Below the pieces are notes generated by a model that worked only from the letters and a program-made list of their open reading frames with translations, made no database searches and was not told the DNA's origin. Made by a program: the position numbers and the translations under genes. From Haematobia irritans (lineage: Eukaryota > Arthropoda > Insecta > Diptera > Muscidae), in assembly GCF_050003625.1 (NCBI RefSeq), contig NC_134397.1:152106691-152170690 (forward strand): a stretch of 64,000 nucleotides of DNA, given 5' to 3'. Shown in pieces: positions 10,415 to 20,498 of the stretch; the stretch's first letter is position 1, and each line of letters begins with the position of its first letter.

Positions 10415-11657
10415 TTACATCGATATATTGCTCTAAGACCCCATAATGTATTTATATTCTGGGTCGTGGTGAAATTCTGAGTCGATCTGAGCATATCCGT
10501 CCGTCCGTCTGTTGAAATCACGCTAACTTCCGAACGAAACAAGCTATCGACTTGCAACTTTGCACAAGTAGTTGTTATTGATGTAGGTCGGATGGTATTG
10601 CAAATGGGCCATATCGGTCCACTTTTACGTATAGCCCCCATATAAACGGACCCCCAAATTTGGCTTGCGAATCCTCTAAGACAAGCAAATTTCATCCGAT
10701 CCGGCTAAAATTTGGTACATATTGTTAATATATGGTCTCTAATGACCATGCAAAAATTGGTCCACATCGGTCCATAATTATATATAGCCCCCATATAAAC
10801 CTATCCCCCGATATGGCTTGCGGAGCATCTAAGAGAAGCAAATTTTATCCGATCCGGCTGAAATTTGGTACATGGTGTTAATATATGGTCTGTAATGACC
10901 ATGCAAAAATTGGTCCTCATCGGTCCATAATTATATATAGCCCCCATATAAACCGATCACCAGATTTGACCTCCGTAGTCTCTTGGAAGACCAAAATTCA
11001 TCTGATTCAGTTGAAATTTGGTACGTGGTGTTAATATATGGCCTCAAACACCCATGCAAAAATTGGTCGAAATCGGTCCAAAATTATATATAGGCCCTAT
11101 ATAAACCGATCCCCAGACTTGACCTCAAGAGCCTCAACCGATCTGGTTGAAATTTGGTACGTGATGGTAGTATATGATATTTAACAACTATGCCAAATGT
11201 GGTCCATATCAGTCCATAATCATATGTAGCCCCCATATAAACCGATACCGAGATTTGGTTTTCGAGCCTCTTGGAGCAGCAAATTTCATACGAGTCAGTC
11301 AGAAATTTGGTACATTGTGCTAGTATATGGCCGTTAACAACCATATCGGTCCATAGTTATATATAGCCATCAGATAAATCGATCCCCAATCGCACAAAAA
11401 TTGGCCAATATCAAGTTCATAATTGTATATAGCCCCCATATAAGCGACCCCCATATTTCGATTCTGGCTCTCTACGTATTGTCTAATATATACCACGTAT
11501 GGACTAACTCACAATTTAGAAAACGATGTTAAGAAGTTTTAAGATACCACAACCCAAGTAATTCGATTGTCAATGACAGTCTTTCGCAGAAGTTTCTACG
11601 CAATCCATGGTGGAGGGTACATAAGATTTGGCCTGGCCGAACTTACGGCCGTATATA
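10415..11657 (+). mobile_element. HINE-B copy 4, 5' end lost, nested in hAT element
   Basis: Enters at ACATCGATATATTGCTCTAAG (the TTTTTATACCC end is missing). The ACGCTAACTTCCGAACGAAA block is at about 10521, five to six body units follow to 11480, and the tail ends GCCTGGCCGAAC..TATATACTTGTTTT at 11657. Minisatellite of the hAT element lies on both sides. Confidence 0.8.
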
Positions 11658-12035
11658 CTTGTTTTTATAGAAAATTTTGTCAGAATATTATTTCTATAGA
11701 AAATGTGCCAAACTTGTATTTCTATTGACAATTTTGCTATATAGAAAATTTTGTCAAAATTATATTTCTATATAGAACATTTTGTCAAAATTTAATTTCT
11801 ATGTAGAACATTTTGTCATTTTTTTCTATATGGAAAATTTGTTCAACTACTTGTATATTTAGAAGTAAATTTTAGTTCATAAATGCAATGAAGTTCAAAA
11901 AAAATAAGATATAGATATAGAGAAATTATTGGGGATTTTTGTGAGGAATTTAAATTTAAATTGGGGATTTTTGGGGACGAAAACATCATAATTTGGGGAC
12001 AAGAGCCAGAAAAATACTGGCAACACTGGCGTTAA

Positions 12036-12347
12036 TGAAAAAATTCTCTTTCTCAAAGAACTTAGTTTTTAACCTTTAAATAAACTGAGATTTATTTAAA
12101 GATTTATTGTAAAGTTTCCAATGTAAGATGCGATTGTTTTGAGAGTCTTGCGTTCTTCATTTATTGGAGCAAAGATAAGAGACACCAAATGAAAGCTAAA
12201 ATTTTATGAGCATTTTATATACTTGATTCAAATTCAATCGGATTTTTTGAGAATTTTGTATACTTGTTTGAAACTTTAAAGTACACCAAAAGACTAAGAT
12301 TTTTTTTAATTGTGTGTACATAATCCCATTATCCCACCTCCCAGCAA
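12036..12347. other. AT-rich DNA, nothing recognised
   Basis: No gene, RNA or assignable repeat is seen between the hAT element and the M4 repeat. Confidence 0.45.
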
Positions 12348-12890
12348 AAAAAATTGGAAGTTTTTCCAAAGGCACAACTTTTAAAGCACTTCAAAAAATG
12401 TCCTCCCACAGAAGTTCTATATTTTAACTACACAGGAAGTTCTTTCATTTAATTTTTTACAACTCTCTTCTTTCATAATTTTAATGAGTAATTTTAACTT
12501 TTTTGTCTCAAATTAATAAAATGATAAAATTTATTAAAATTTTGTCAAAAAAAAAAAAAAAATACTAAATCCAAACTAGAAAAATTGTGTATTTGTGAAA
12601 ATATTTGAGATCAAACGTTTCACCCAAGCATTATAAGCCATTAAATAACATAAAAAATTTCAAAAATTATTTATTTGGCAAAATATTACAAAATTTTTTT
12701 AATTCACATCCAAAACACTGAATTCGACTCACACCTTAAGAAGTAAAACGCAAATTCAGTGCAACGGCTATTGAAGTGGTGGACATTCCTCCTATGACAA
12801 GCCCATATTAAATTCATCGCTTCTGCGCCAATTTTGCGCCACTTCCGATTGGGTTAATTCGCATCGAAAAATGTTCATTGCACCACTAGA
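12348..12890 (+). mobile_element. M4 MITE-like repeat, copy 1
   Basis: Starts CCCAGCAAAAAAAATTGGAA. The segment from about 12560 (ACTAAATCC, then TTAATTCACATCCAAAAC, then GCCAATTTTGCGCC) matches 24630-24920. The second copy ends TTTTTTTTTTGCTGGGGG, the inverted form of this start, so CCCAGCAAAAAAA is probably the TIR. The right end of this copy is unclear. Confidence 0.55.
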
Positions 12891-12939
12891 GTTGTTAATC
12901 CCGCCAAACAGGGAGCGACGATTGGCGACGGTTCAAACA

Positions 12940-13545
12940 CGGTTGTCACTCGAACCAAAAATAATCTACAAAAATTTTATGAAAGTTTTACCAAATATAT
13001 ACCAAATAAAAATCCTGTTTTTATGTTTTTGATTAAAATTTTGTGGTTAGTGAGAAAAAATATTTTTTTTCTAAAGAAAGAAATGGTTTATTATTTGATT
13101 TTAGTTATTTCAGTGACTACTTCTACAAAAGGGGAGAATTTACTCACAATGGACTTTGATTGTAGGGCCTAACACGAAAATTAAAATATTGAATTTTAAA
13201 TTAAATTTTGTCATTTTTTTTTTCAAGATTTTATTTCTATAGAAATTTTTTCAAAATTTTATTTCTTTAGAAATTTTTATTTTTTTAGTAATTTTTTTTT
13301 TAAATTTTATTTCTTTAGAAAATTTTGTCAACATTTGATATTTTTTAGAATATTTTGTCAATATTTTATTTCCATAAAACATTTTGCCAAATTTTATTCC
13401 CTTAAAAAATGTTGTCAAATTTTTATTTCTATAGAAAATTTTATTGCTTTTTTTTGGTTAAATTTTTTCAATTTTTTTTCAAGATTTTATTTTCTATAGA
13501 AATTTTTTCAAAATTTTATTTCTATAGAAAATTTTATTTTTTTAG
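12940..13545. repeat. Degenerate AT-rich minisatellite with HINE-B edge
   Basis: Opens with the HINE-B junction motif GTTGTCACTCGAACCAAAAA, then loose copies of TTTTATTTCTATAGAAAATT spaced about 25-30 bp. No coding content. Confidence 0.7.
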
Positions 13546-15253
13546 TATTTTTATACCCATAAGTTTGTCATTCCGTTTGTAACACATCGAAATATCGATT
13601 TCCGACTATATAAAGTATATATATTCTTGATCAGGGAGAAATTCTAAGACGATATAACGATGTCCGTCTGTCCGTCTGTCTGTCTGTCTGTTGTAATCAC
13701 GCTACAGTCTTCAATAATGAAGCAATCGTGCTGAAATTTTGCACAAACTCGTCTTTTGTCTGCAGGCAAGTCAAGTTCGAAGATGGGCTATCTCGGTCCA
13801 GGTTTTTATATAGTACCCATATAAACCGACCTCCCGATTTGGGGTCTTGTGTTTATAGAAATCGTAGTTTTTATCCAATTTGCCTGAAATTTGAAATCTA
13901 GAGGTATTTTACGACCATAAAGAGGTGTGCCAAAAATGGTGAGTATCGGTCCATGTTTTGGTATAACCCCCATATAGACCGATCTTCCGATTTTACTTCT
14001 TGGGCTTATAGAAACCGCAGTTTTTCTTCAATTTACTTGAAATTGGAAATCTAGAAGTATTGTAGGACCACCAATACGTGTGCCAAAAATTGTGAGTATC
14101 GGTCCATGTTTTGGTATGGTCCCCATATAAAACGACCTCCCGATTTGGGGTCTTGGGCTTATAGAAATCGTAGTTTTTATCCAATTTGCCTGAAATTTGA
14201 AATCTGGAGGTATTTTATGACCATAAAGAGGTGTGCCAAAAATGGTTAGTATCGGTCCATGTTTTGGTATAGCCCCCATATAGACTGATCTCTCGATTTT
14301 ACTTCTTGGGCTTATAGAAACCGCATTTTTTATTCAATTTACTTGAAATTGGAAATCTAGAGGTATTGTAGGACCACAAATACGTGTGCCAAAAATTGTG
14401 CGTATCGGTCCATGTTTTGGTATAGCCCCCATATAAAACGACCTCCCGATTTTGGGTCTTGGGCTTATAGAAACCGTAGTTTCTATCCAATTTGTCTGAA
14501 ATTGGATATCTAGAGGTATTTTAGGACCATAAGAGGTGTGCCGAAAATGGTGAGTATCGGTCCATATTTTGGTATAGCCCCCATATAGACCGATTTCCCG
14601 ATTTTACTTCTTGGGCTTCTAGAATCCGAAGTTTTTATCCTATTTGCCTGAAATTCGAAATCTAGAGGTATTTTCGGGTCATAAAGAGTTGTGCCGAAAA
14701 CGGTGAGTATCGGTCCATATTTTAGTATAGCCCCCATAAGAACGATCTCCCGATTTAACTTCTTGGGTTTCTAGAAACCGTAGTTTTTATCTGATTTGCC
14801 TGAATTTGTAAATATTCTGATATTTTAGGCTCACAAAAACGTGTATCGGATTAAGTTTTTATCGGTCCATTTGATAATGCCTCCATATAGACCGACTTCA
14901 CTTCTTGACGGTGTAGAAGGCGCACTGATCATGAAAATTGCTTGAAACTCAATGTAAAATTTCCAGATTTTACTTCCACAGATTTAAGATTTCAAATTAA
15001 GACGTTATTTTATAATTTTCTTGCACACTTACAAGAGATGTTAATAATTCCTCTAAAACTCAAACAAAAATGGTTCTTATAAATCCAGAATCTGATATAG
15101 TCCTCATAGGTGAAATCTTTAAATTTATCTTCGGGAAGTGTCCTCAAGTCCTCAAGCCCTCCTGAAATTTCAAAGGAAACCCTAATATTTGGTTCATGGT
15201 GGTGGGTATTTAAGATTCGGCCCGGCCGAACTTAGTGCTGTATATACTTGTTT
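13546..15253 (+). mobile_element. HINE-C copy 1, near complete
   Basis: The 5' end is TTTTTATACCCATAAGTTTG with a GTCY array at about 13663-13691 and the block ACGCTACAGTCTTCAATAATG. The body has 153-bp units (GGTATAGCCCCCATATAGACC, CTTGGGCTTATAGAAACC). The 3' end has ATGGTGGTGGGTATTTAAG, the hairpin TTCGGCCCGGCCGAA and TATATACTTGTTTT. Minus-strand frames at 13993-14737 are repeat shadows. Confidence 0.85.
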
Positions 15254-15925
15254 TTTTTTTTTTTTTAATTTTATTTCTTTAGACAATTTTGACAACATTT
15301 GATATTTTTTAGAATATTTTGTCAATATTTTATTTCCATAAAACATTTTGCCAAATTTTATTCCTTTAAAAAATTTTGTCAAATTTTTATTTCTATAGAA
15401 AATTTTATTGCTTTTTTGGTATTTTTTTTTTTTTTCAAAAATTTATTTCTTTAGAAAATGTTGTCAAAATTTTATTTCTTTAGACAATTTTGTCAACATT
15501 TTATTTCTTTAGAATATTTTCTCAAAATTTTATTTCTAAAGAAAATTTTGCCAAATTTTATTCGTATAGAAAATTTAAAAAATTAAATTTATAGAAAAGT
15601 TTGTCAAAATTTTATTTCTATAGAAAATTTTGTCACAATTGTATTTCTATAGTAAATTTTATTATTTTTTAGTTAATTTTGTAAAATTGTTAATTTTGTA
15701 AAATTTTTTTCAAAATTGTTTTGTTATTGTTTGTTTTGTTCTTTAAGCATTGTTGTTGTTTTTTTATTTCAGCTTAAAATCATATATTGACTAAACTACA
15801 AGTGTAGCTTAACCAACAGAGGAAAATAATGTTTGTGAAATTTATTTTTTCAAAATGTTATTTCTTTAGGAAATTTTGTCAACATTTTATTACTTTAGAA
15901 AATTTTATCGAAATTTTATTTCTAT
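15254..15925. repeat. Degenerate AT-rich minisatellite
   Basis: Continues the TTTTATTTCTATAGAAAATT-like unit of 13200-13545, so HINE-C copy 1 sits inside this array. Near 15730 the pattern fades (TTGTTATTGTTTGTTTTG). Confidence 0.7.
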
Positions 15926-15927
15926 AC

Positions 15928-16452
15928 TCAAAAAAAAAAAAAAAATCACCAAAATGTTTTTAATTAATGAGTTGATTGAAGTTGAAAAAATTTCAAATGA
16001 TAAATTAATTGGGATAATTAACTTTTTAATCAAGATAGAAACATAAAATTTATTTAGTCAATGATTGAAATGTTTAATTAAAAAATTAATTGATACAACG
16101 GCCATTTTTATGTAGCTCCATTAGGCTTTAATTACCAGTTAACAGAAAGTAAATTGCAAATGTCTTCTCCTCCAGTTAACTTTAACTGAACAGTTTTCAG
16201 CAGTTAAGTTACTAACTCGCATATGGAATATATAGCCAAGATGACAGATATGTCCATAGTGCGGTTTAAAAGTTCGTTAGCTAATGTAACACTAACGGAG
16301 CTATATGAAAATGGCCGTAAGTCAGTTAAAAAAGCAATTGACAATAGTTACGTTTTTAATTAGAAATCAACATCAATTAAAATTTTTATTGGACTAAATA
16401 AAAAGTTAATTGGACTTCAATTCAATTAAAAATGTGAACATTTTTTTCGAAA
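15928..16452 (+). mobile_element. M2 MITE, divergent, with nested palindromic element
   Basis: Shares the TTAATTAATG/TCAATTAAAAATTAATTG style of the complete M2 copy at 39862-40149 on both flanks of 16098-16318. Outer ends are CAAAAAAAAA- and TTTTTTTCG-like. No clean TSD. Confidence 0.5.
16098..16318. mobile_element. 221-bp TIR mini-element
   Basis: Begins ACGGCCATTTTTATGTAGCTCC and ends GGAGCTATATGAAAATGGCCGT; the 22-bp inverted repeats differ at two positions. It lies inside the M2 MITE. The interior has GTTAACAG/CAGTTAAC motifs and no coding frame. Confidence 0.8.
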
Positions 16453-16895
16453 AATGTATGTCTTTAGAGTTTTTTTTTTTAATTTTTATTCCAAAAGGAA
16501 ATGTGTATAGTACCTCTTAGATCGAGAGGAATGTTTTTCAAAATCTACCAAACAGTAGAAAATCTACTATTTTTTCCAGAATTGTACCAACTGTGGCAAC
16601 CGTGGTATGGTACTATGACAATTGGCGGCGCTTGTGTTCTGGTGGCGAAGGAGATCTCTTAGCAAGTCAAACCAGTATTTTTGGTTGTTCGCAGCTTGCT
16701 TAATTGGGAATGGGCTTCTCATCGATGCAAAACCAATCTTCAATGACTTCATCCTTGCTCGCGATATGTTCAGTTCACGTGTAATTTTTCTACCACTGCG
16801 GCATAGATTTCTCTCACATCTGGCCTTCACTATCGGATCATTTCTATTGTTCTTTTTTTGGTGTAATTTTTGGACGCGATGCAACACTGCCAGTT

Positions 16896-17812
16896 GCACG
16901 CAAAGAAAAAAAACGTTTGGAAAACGTGTACCGAAAACGTTTTTCTTTTGTTAGAGTTTTTTGAATTGCTTCGAAAATTTTAAATTTTTATCACCAAAAA
17001 AATTCGTTTGTTACAAAGTTTTTATTTTTTCAATAAAAAAAGTTATTTTTGAAACAACAACAGAGTCCATTTCGTTTATATCAAACACTGTTCTTTTCTG
17101 ACTTTTGGTCTTTAATAAAACACATTTTACAGTTCAAAATTTAATATAGTACAATGTAAGGTTGAACATTTTTTTCGGAATCTTCCGAACATATGTAGAA
17201 TGTATGTAAAAAAAAAAAAAAAAAAAAAAAACTTTGGTCGAAGCAGGGATCGAACCCACGACCCTTGGCATGAGAGTCAGACGTAGCAACCACTGCTCCA
17301 CGGTGCCAAACTAAATGTTTGTTTCTGTTAAATAAACTTTGTTTATTCGGTTCGTGGGCGCCGCAAGCTATGCTATATAAATATAACTTATATGGATATT
17401 TATCTATTGATGACCATAACAGGTACATAGCTCAGTGGTTAGTGTGTTGGCTTACAAAGTGCATGGTCCGCGGTTCGATTCTCCGTCCAGGCGAAAGGTA
17501 AAAAAATTCTAAAAATTTATAAAATCGTATAATTTCTTCTACATTGTTTGTATTACAGAAAAAGGTGCTAAGAACTAAAAATCTTCGTGGAAGTGAGAAA
17601 GATGTGAGGGAAAATGCAATTAGCCAGAAAAAAATTTTTTTGAGTTAGTCTTTATGAAATGGTTTTTACATCCTGGAAAAGAATAAACGTTTATCATAAA
17701 TAGTATATACTTTTCTCCCAAAGAAACTTCCTTACAGCGAAAAGCAAATGAGAAACGAACTTTGTTTGTCTAAAATTTCGTTTGGGAGGAAAGAATTATT
17801 TTTTTGCGTGTG
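16896..17812 (+). mobile_element. M3 MITE inserted in the transposase relic
   Basis: The left end CACGCAAAGAAAAAAAACG mirrors the right end TTATTTTTTTGCGTG. Subterminal TTTGTCTAAAATTTCGTTTG near 17765 matches the subterminal part of the M3 copy at 58905-59489. The expected TA TSD is visible on the right (TA at 17813-17814) and appears mutated on the left (TG). It carries the bipolar tRNA-like element. Confidence 0.65.
17214..17512 (+). mobile_element. Bipolar tRNA-headed repeat, copy 1
   Basis: Two tRNA-like heads point away from each other. Head A, minus strand, 17235-17307: B box GGTTCGATCCC (17246-17256), A box TGGAGCAGTGG (17290-17300), followed by a long T run on its own strand. Head B, plus strand, 17421-17500: A box TAGCTCAGTGG (17428-17438), B box GGTTCGATTC (17472-17481), followed by an A-rich run. 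The spacer contains TTCGTGGGCGCCGCAAGC. A second copy lies at 33320-33612 in the opposite orientation with the same order. I do not know a described family of this form. Confidence 0.8.
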
Positions 17813-18044
17813 TATGAGACATTTTGCTGGAAAGTTCTAACGATAGTCGCTTGTAGTTTTCCAGCCAAATATTAAGAAATCATGCTACTACGCTTGAATT
17901 TCATCACGAATAGCTTTATTTCTGAATGCAGTAGATGAAAATGCGTGTGTAAACAATAAAATAAAAAGGTCACTGGAATAAATCTAGTAGCTGTAAGACG
18001 ATCGGTTTAGAAATGATAGCAATTTGGTTGCAATCTAAGGAAAG

Positions 18045-18131
18045 ATTGTTATTAAAATTTTGTTCGAACCCCATGTTGGTGAGTTTATAAGATTCGGCCT
18101 GGCCGAATATTCGGCTGTACATACTTGTTTA
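18045..18131 (+). mobile_element. Solo HINE 3' terminus
   Basis: Carries ATAAGATTCGGCCTGGCCGAA (hairpin) and GTACATACTTGTTTA, the end signature of HINE-B/C, without a recognisable body. Confidence 0.65.
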
Positions 18132-18942
18132 CAATCTTGCATTTTGCCTTTGTAAATTCCGGCCAGTAATGGACTACAATGCTAAAGAACACACCTCAGA
18201 GAGTCGTAACAATAATGCCCTTGCCCTAAATGCAAAGATACATACTTTTCTTATATCTGAGAGGTGATTAAAAATGCCCACTAACTGCCTTTTACGGTTG
18301 TTTGTTTGAAAAAGCTTCTTTTTTTGTTTCTTGTTTTGTTTGTAGAGCCTATTTATAACCACAAGGCATTTTCTTCTAATTAAACATAAACTTTTTCTTC
18401 GTGTTTTTTGTTGTTGGTGTAGTTGTTTCGTTTTTCTTTTCTGTTTGCTAAATTTTTGTCTAAAATACAACAAAGGCATTAGCAAGGAAAACAACAACAA
18501 TAGTAACAGACTTAAACAGACTTAAACAGCCAAAACAGAAGACCCCGCGGGGATTTTAGGAATAAAGCCAAGGATGAAAAACTTCAGGGTCATCATCAGA
18601 ACATCACGCACGGACTGTAACTTTTTGCCTTATGTTTGTTATTTTTTTTTGTTGGTGTTGTTGTTATTATTTAAAATAAATGCACGCAAATTATGTAGAA
18701 CCTTTGCCGTTGTGCCCTTTGAATGTGTGTCAGTAGTAGTTTCACGTCCCACACACAAAATATGCAAGGATAATAAAACAAGACACGCACACATTCCAAG
18801 CAAAGAAAATAGTAATTAGTGAGGTTTTTGGTGACTTTTAGACAATATTTTCTGCAATGGACTTGGTCGTGGAGTTACTCACGAACAAATGAAGGCAAGT
18901 TTATGGGAAAACCTCATTTCTTAATGCGTTATTTTTTCTATT
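18132..18942. other. Non-repetitive host-like DNA
   Basis: No TE family of this window is seen. There are T- and TTG-rich runs near 18320-18440 and 18640-18670 and a small GC clamp ACCCCGCGGGG at 18542. Short frames at 18174-18500 and 18574-18819 are low complexity and not convincing. Confidence 0.5.
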
Positions 18943-20498
18943 TTTATACCCTCCACCATAGGATGGGGGGTATATTAACTTTGTCATTCCGTTTGTAACA
19001 CATCGAAATATTGCTCTAAGACCCCATAAAGTATATATTCTAGGTCGTGGTGAAATTCAAGAGTCGATCTAAGCATGTCCGTCCGTCCGTCTGTTGAAAT
19101 CACGCTAACTTCTGAACGAAACAAGCTATCGACTTGAAACTTGGCACAAGTAGTTGTTATTGATGTAGGTCGGATGGTTTTGCAAATAGGCCATCCGATC
19201 CGGCTGAAATTTGGTACATGATGTTGGTATATGGGCTCAAAGAACCATGCAAAAATTGGTCCACATCGATCCACTATATATAGCCCCCATATAAACCGAC
19301 CCCAGATTTGCCTTGGAGACCCTCAAAGAGATGCAAATTTTTTCCGATCCGACTGAAATTTGGTTCGTGGTGTAAGTATATGGTCTTTAACAACCATGCA
19401 AAAATTGGTGCACATCAGCCCATAATTATATATTGCACCTATATAAACCGATTCCCAGATTTGATCTCCGGAGCCTCTAAGAGAAGCAAATTTCATCCGA
19501 TCTGACTGAAATTTCGTACATGGTGTTGGTATATGGTCTCTGACAACCACGCAAAAATTGGTCCACATCGGTCCTTAAGTGTATATAGCCCCATATAAAC
19601 CGATCCCCAGATTTGGATTACGGAGCCTCTAAGAGATGCAAATTTCATCCGATTCGGCTGACATTTGGTACATGGTATTGGTATATGGTCTCTAACTACC
19701 ATGCAAAAATTGGTCCACATCGGTCCATAATTATATATAGCCCCCATATGAACCGATCACCAGATGTGGCTTGCGGAGCCTCAAAGAGAAGCAAATATCA
19801 TCCGATCCGGTTGAAATTTGGTACGTGGTGTAAGTATATGGTGTCTAACCATCATGCAAAAATTGGTCCACATCGGTCCATAATTATATATTGCACCCAT
19901 ATGAACCGATCCAAAGATTTGATCTCCGAAGCCTCTAAGAGAAGCAAATTTAATCCGATCCGGCTGAAATTTGGTACGTGGTGTTAGTATGGTCTCTAAC
20001 AACCATGCCAGAATTGGCCCATATCGGTTCATAATTATATATAGCCCCCATGTAAACCGATCATGGTCCCCATATAAACCAATCCCCAGATTTGACCTCC
20101 GGAGCCTCTTGAAGGAGCAAAATTCATCCGATCCGGTTGAAATTTGGTACATTTCGCTAGTGTATGGCCGATAACAACAATGCCCAAATTGGTCCGTATC
20201 GATTTATATATATATAGCCCACAAATAAACCGATCCCCATTCACAGAAAAATCAAGACTGCCACTCGAGCCAAAAACAATCTACCAACATTTTATTGCCA
20301 TAGGACATTTTGTCACAATTTTATATTTCTATAGAAAATTTTGTCGAAATTTTATATTTCTATAGAAAATTTTTTTGAAATTTTATATTTCTATAGAAAA
20401 TTTCGTCAACATTTTATTTCTTTAGGAACTTTGTCAAAATATAATTTCTATACAAAATTTTGTCAAAAAATTTTTTCTATAGAAAATTTTGTCAAAAT
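18943..20498 (+). mobile_element. HINE-B copy 5, 3' end replaced by Penelope-like element
   Basis: The 5' end TTTTTATACCCTCCACCATAGGATGGGGGG is at 18943. GTCC array near 19077-19090, then the ACGCTAACTTCTGAACGAAA block, seven or so 153-bp units to 20260, then AT-rich minisatellite. Open frames on both strands (19613-19987 plus; 19781-20152 minus) run through the units and are shadows. Confidence 0.8.

Larger units (their letters stand above)
9089..12028 (+). mobile_element. Large hAT-like TIR element filled with minisatellite and a nested HINE
   Basis: Left end CAGTGTTGCCAGTATTGGGG; right end AATACTGGCAACACTG; the 16-bp TIRs are perfect. Flanks GCTTTAGT and GCGTTAAT agree at 6 of 8 positions, an aged 8-bp TSD. 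Subterminal regions on both sides repeat TTGGGGA (for example AAATTGGGGATTTTTGGGGA near 11967). The interior is a higher-order minisatellite plus a HINE-B copy; no transposase frame is present. Confidence 0.8.
16567..18030 (-). pseudogene. IS630/Tc1/mariner transposase relic, split by a MITE
   Basis: The minus-strand frame 16567-16899 reads a DNA-binding region typical of Tc1/mariner transposases (KARCERNLCRSGRKITREL, then NISRARMKSL): the linker and second helix-turn-helix of the N-terminus. Upstream coding sequence continues on the other side of a MITE, at about 17812-18030 (AIRDEIQA, WKTTSDYR), with stops. The catalytic DDE/D domain is missing; after KIGF the frame runs into unrelated sequence. 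An intact protein would cut and paste its element; this one cannot. Confidence 0.65.

Noticed and set aside
16622..16954. 110-codon plus frame with hydrophobic runs
   Set aside because: Antisense to the Tc1/mariner transposase relic, whose minus frame has family motifs.
17235..17500. Two functional tRNA genes
   Set aside because: A and B boxes are present, but acceptor and anticodon stems do not fold properly, and the pair recurs as one repeat.
19613..19987. 124-codon open frame on plus
   Set aside because: It runs through HINE-B units antisense to other open frames; no non-repeat content.
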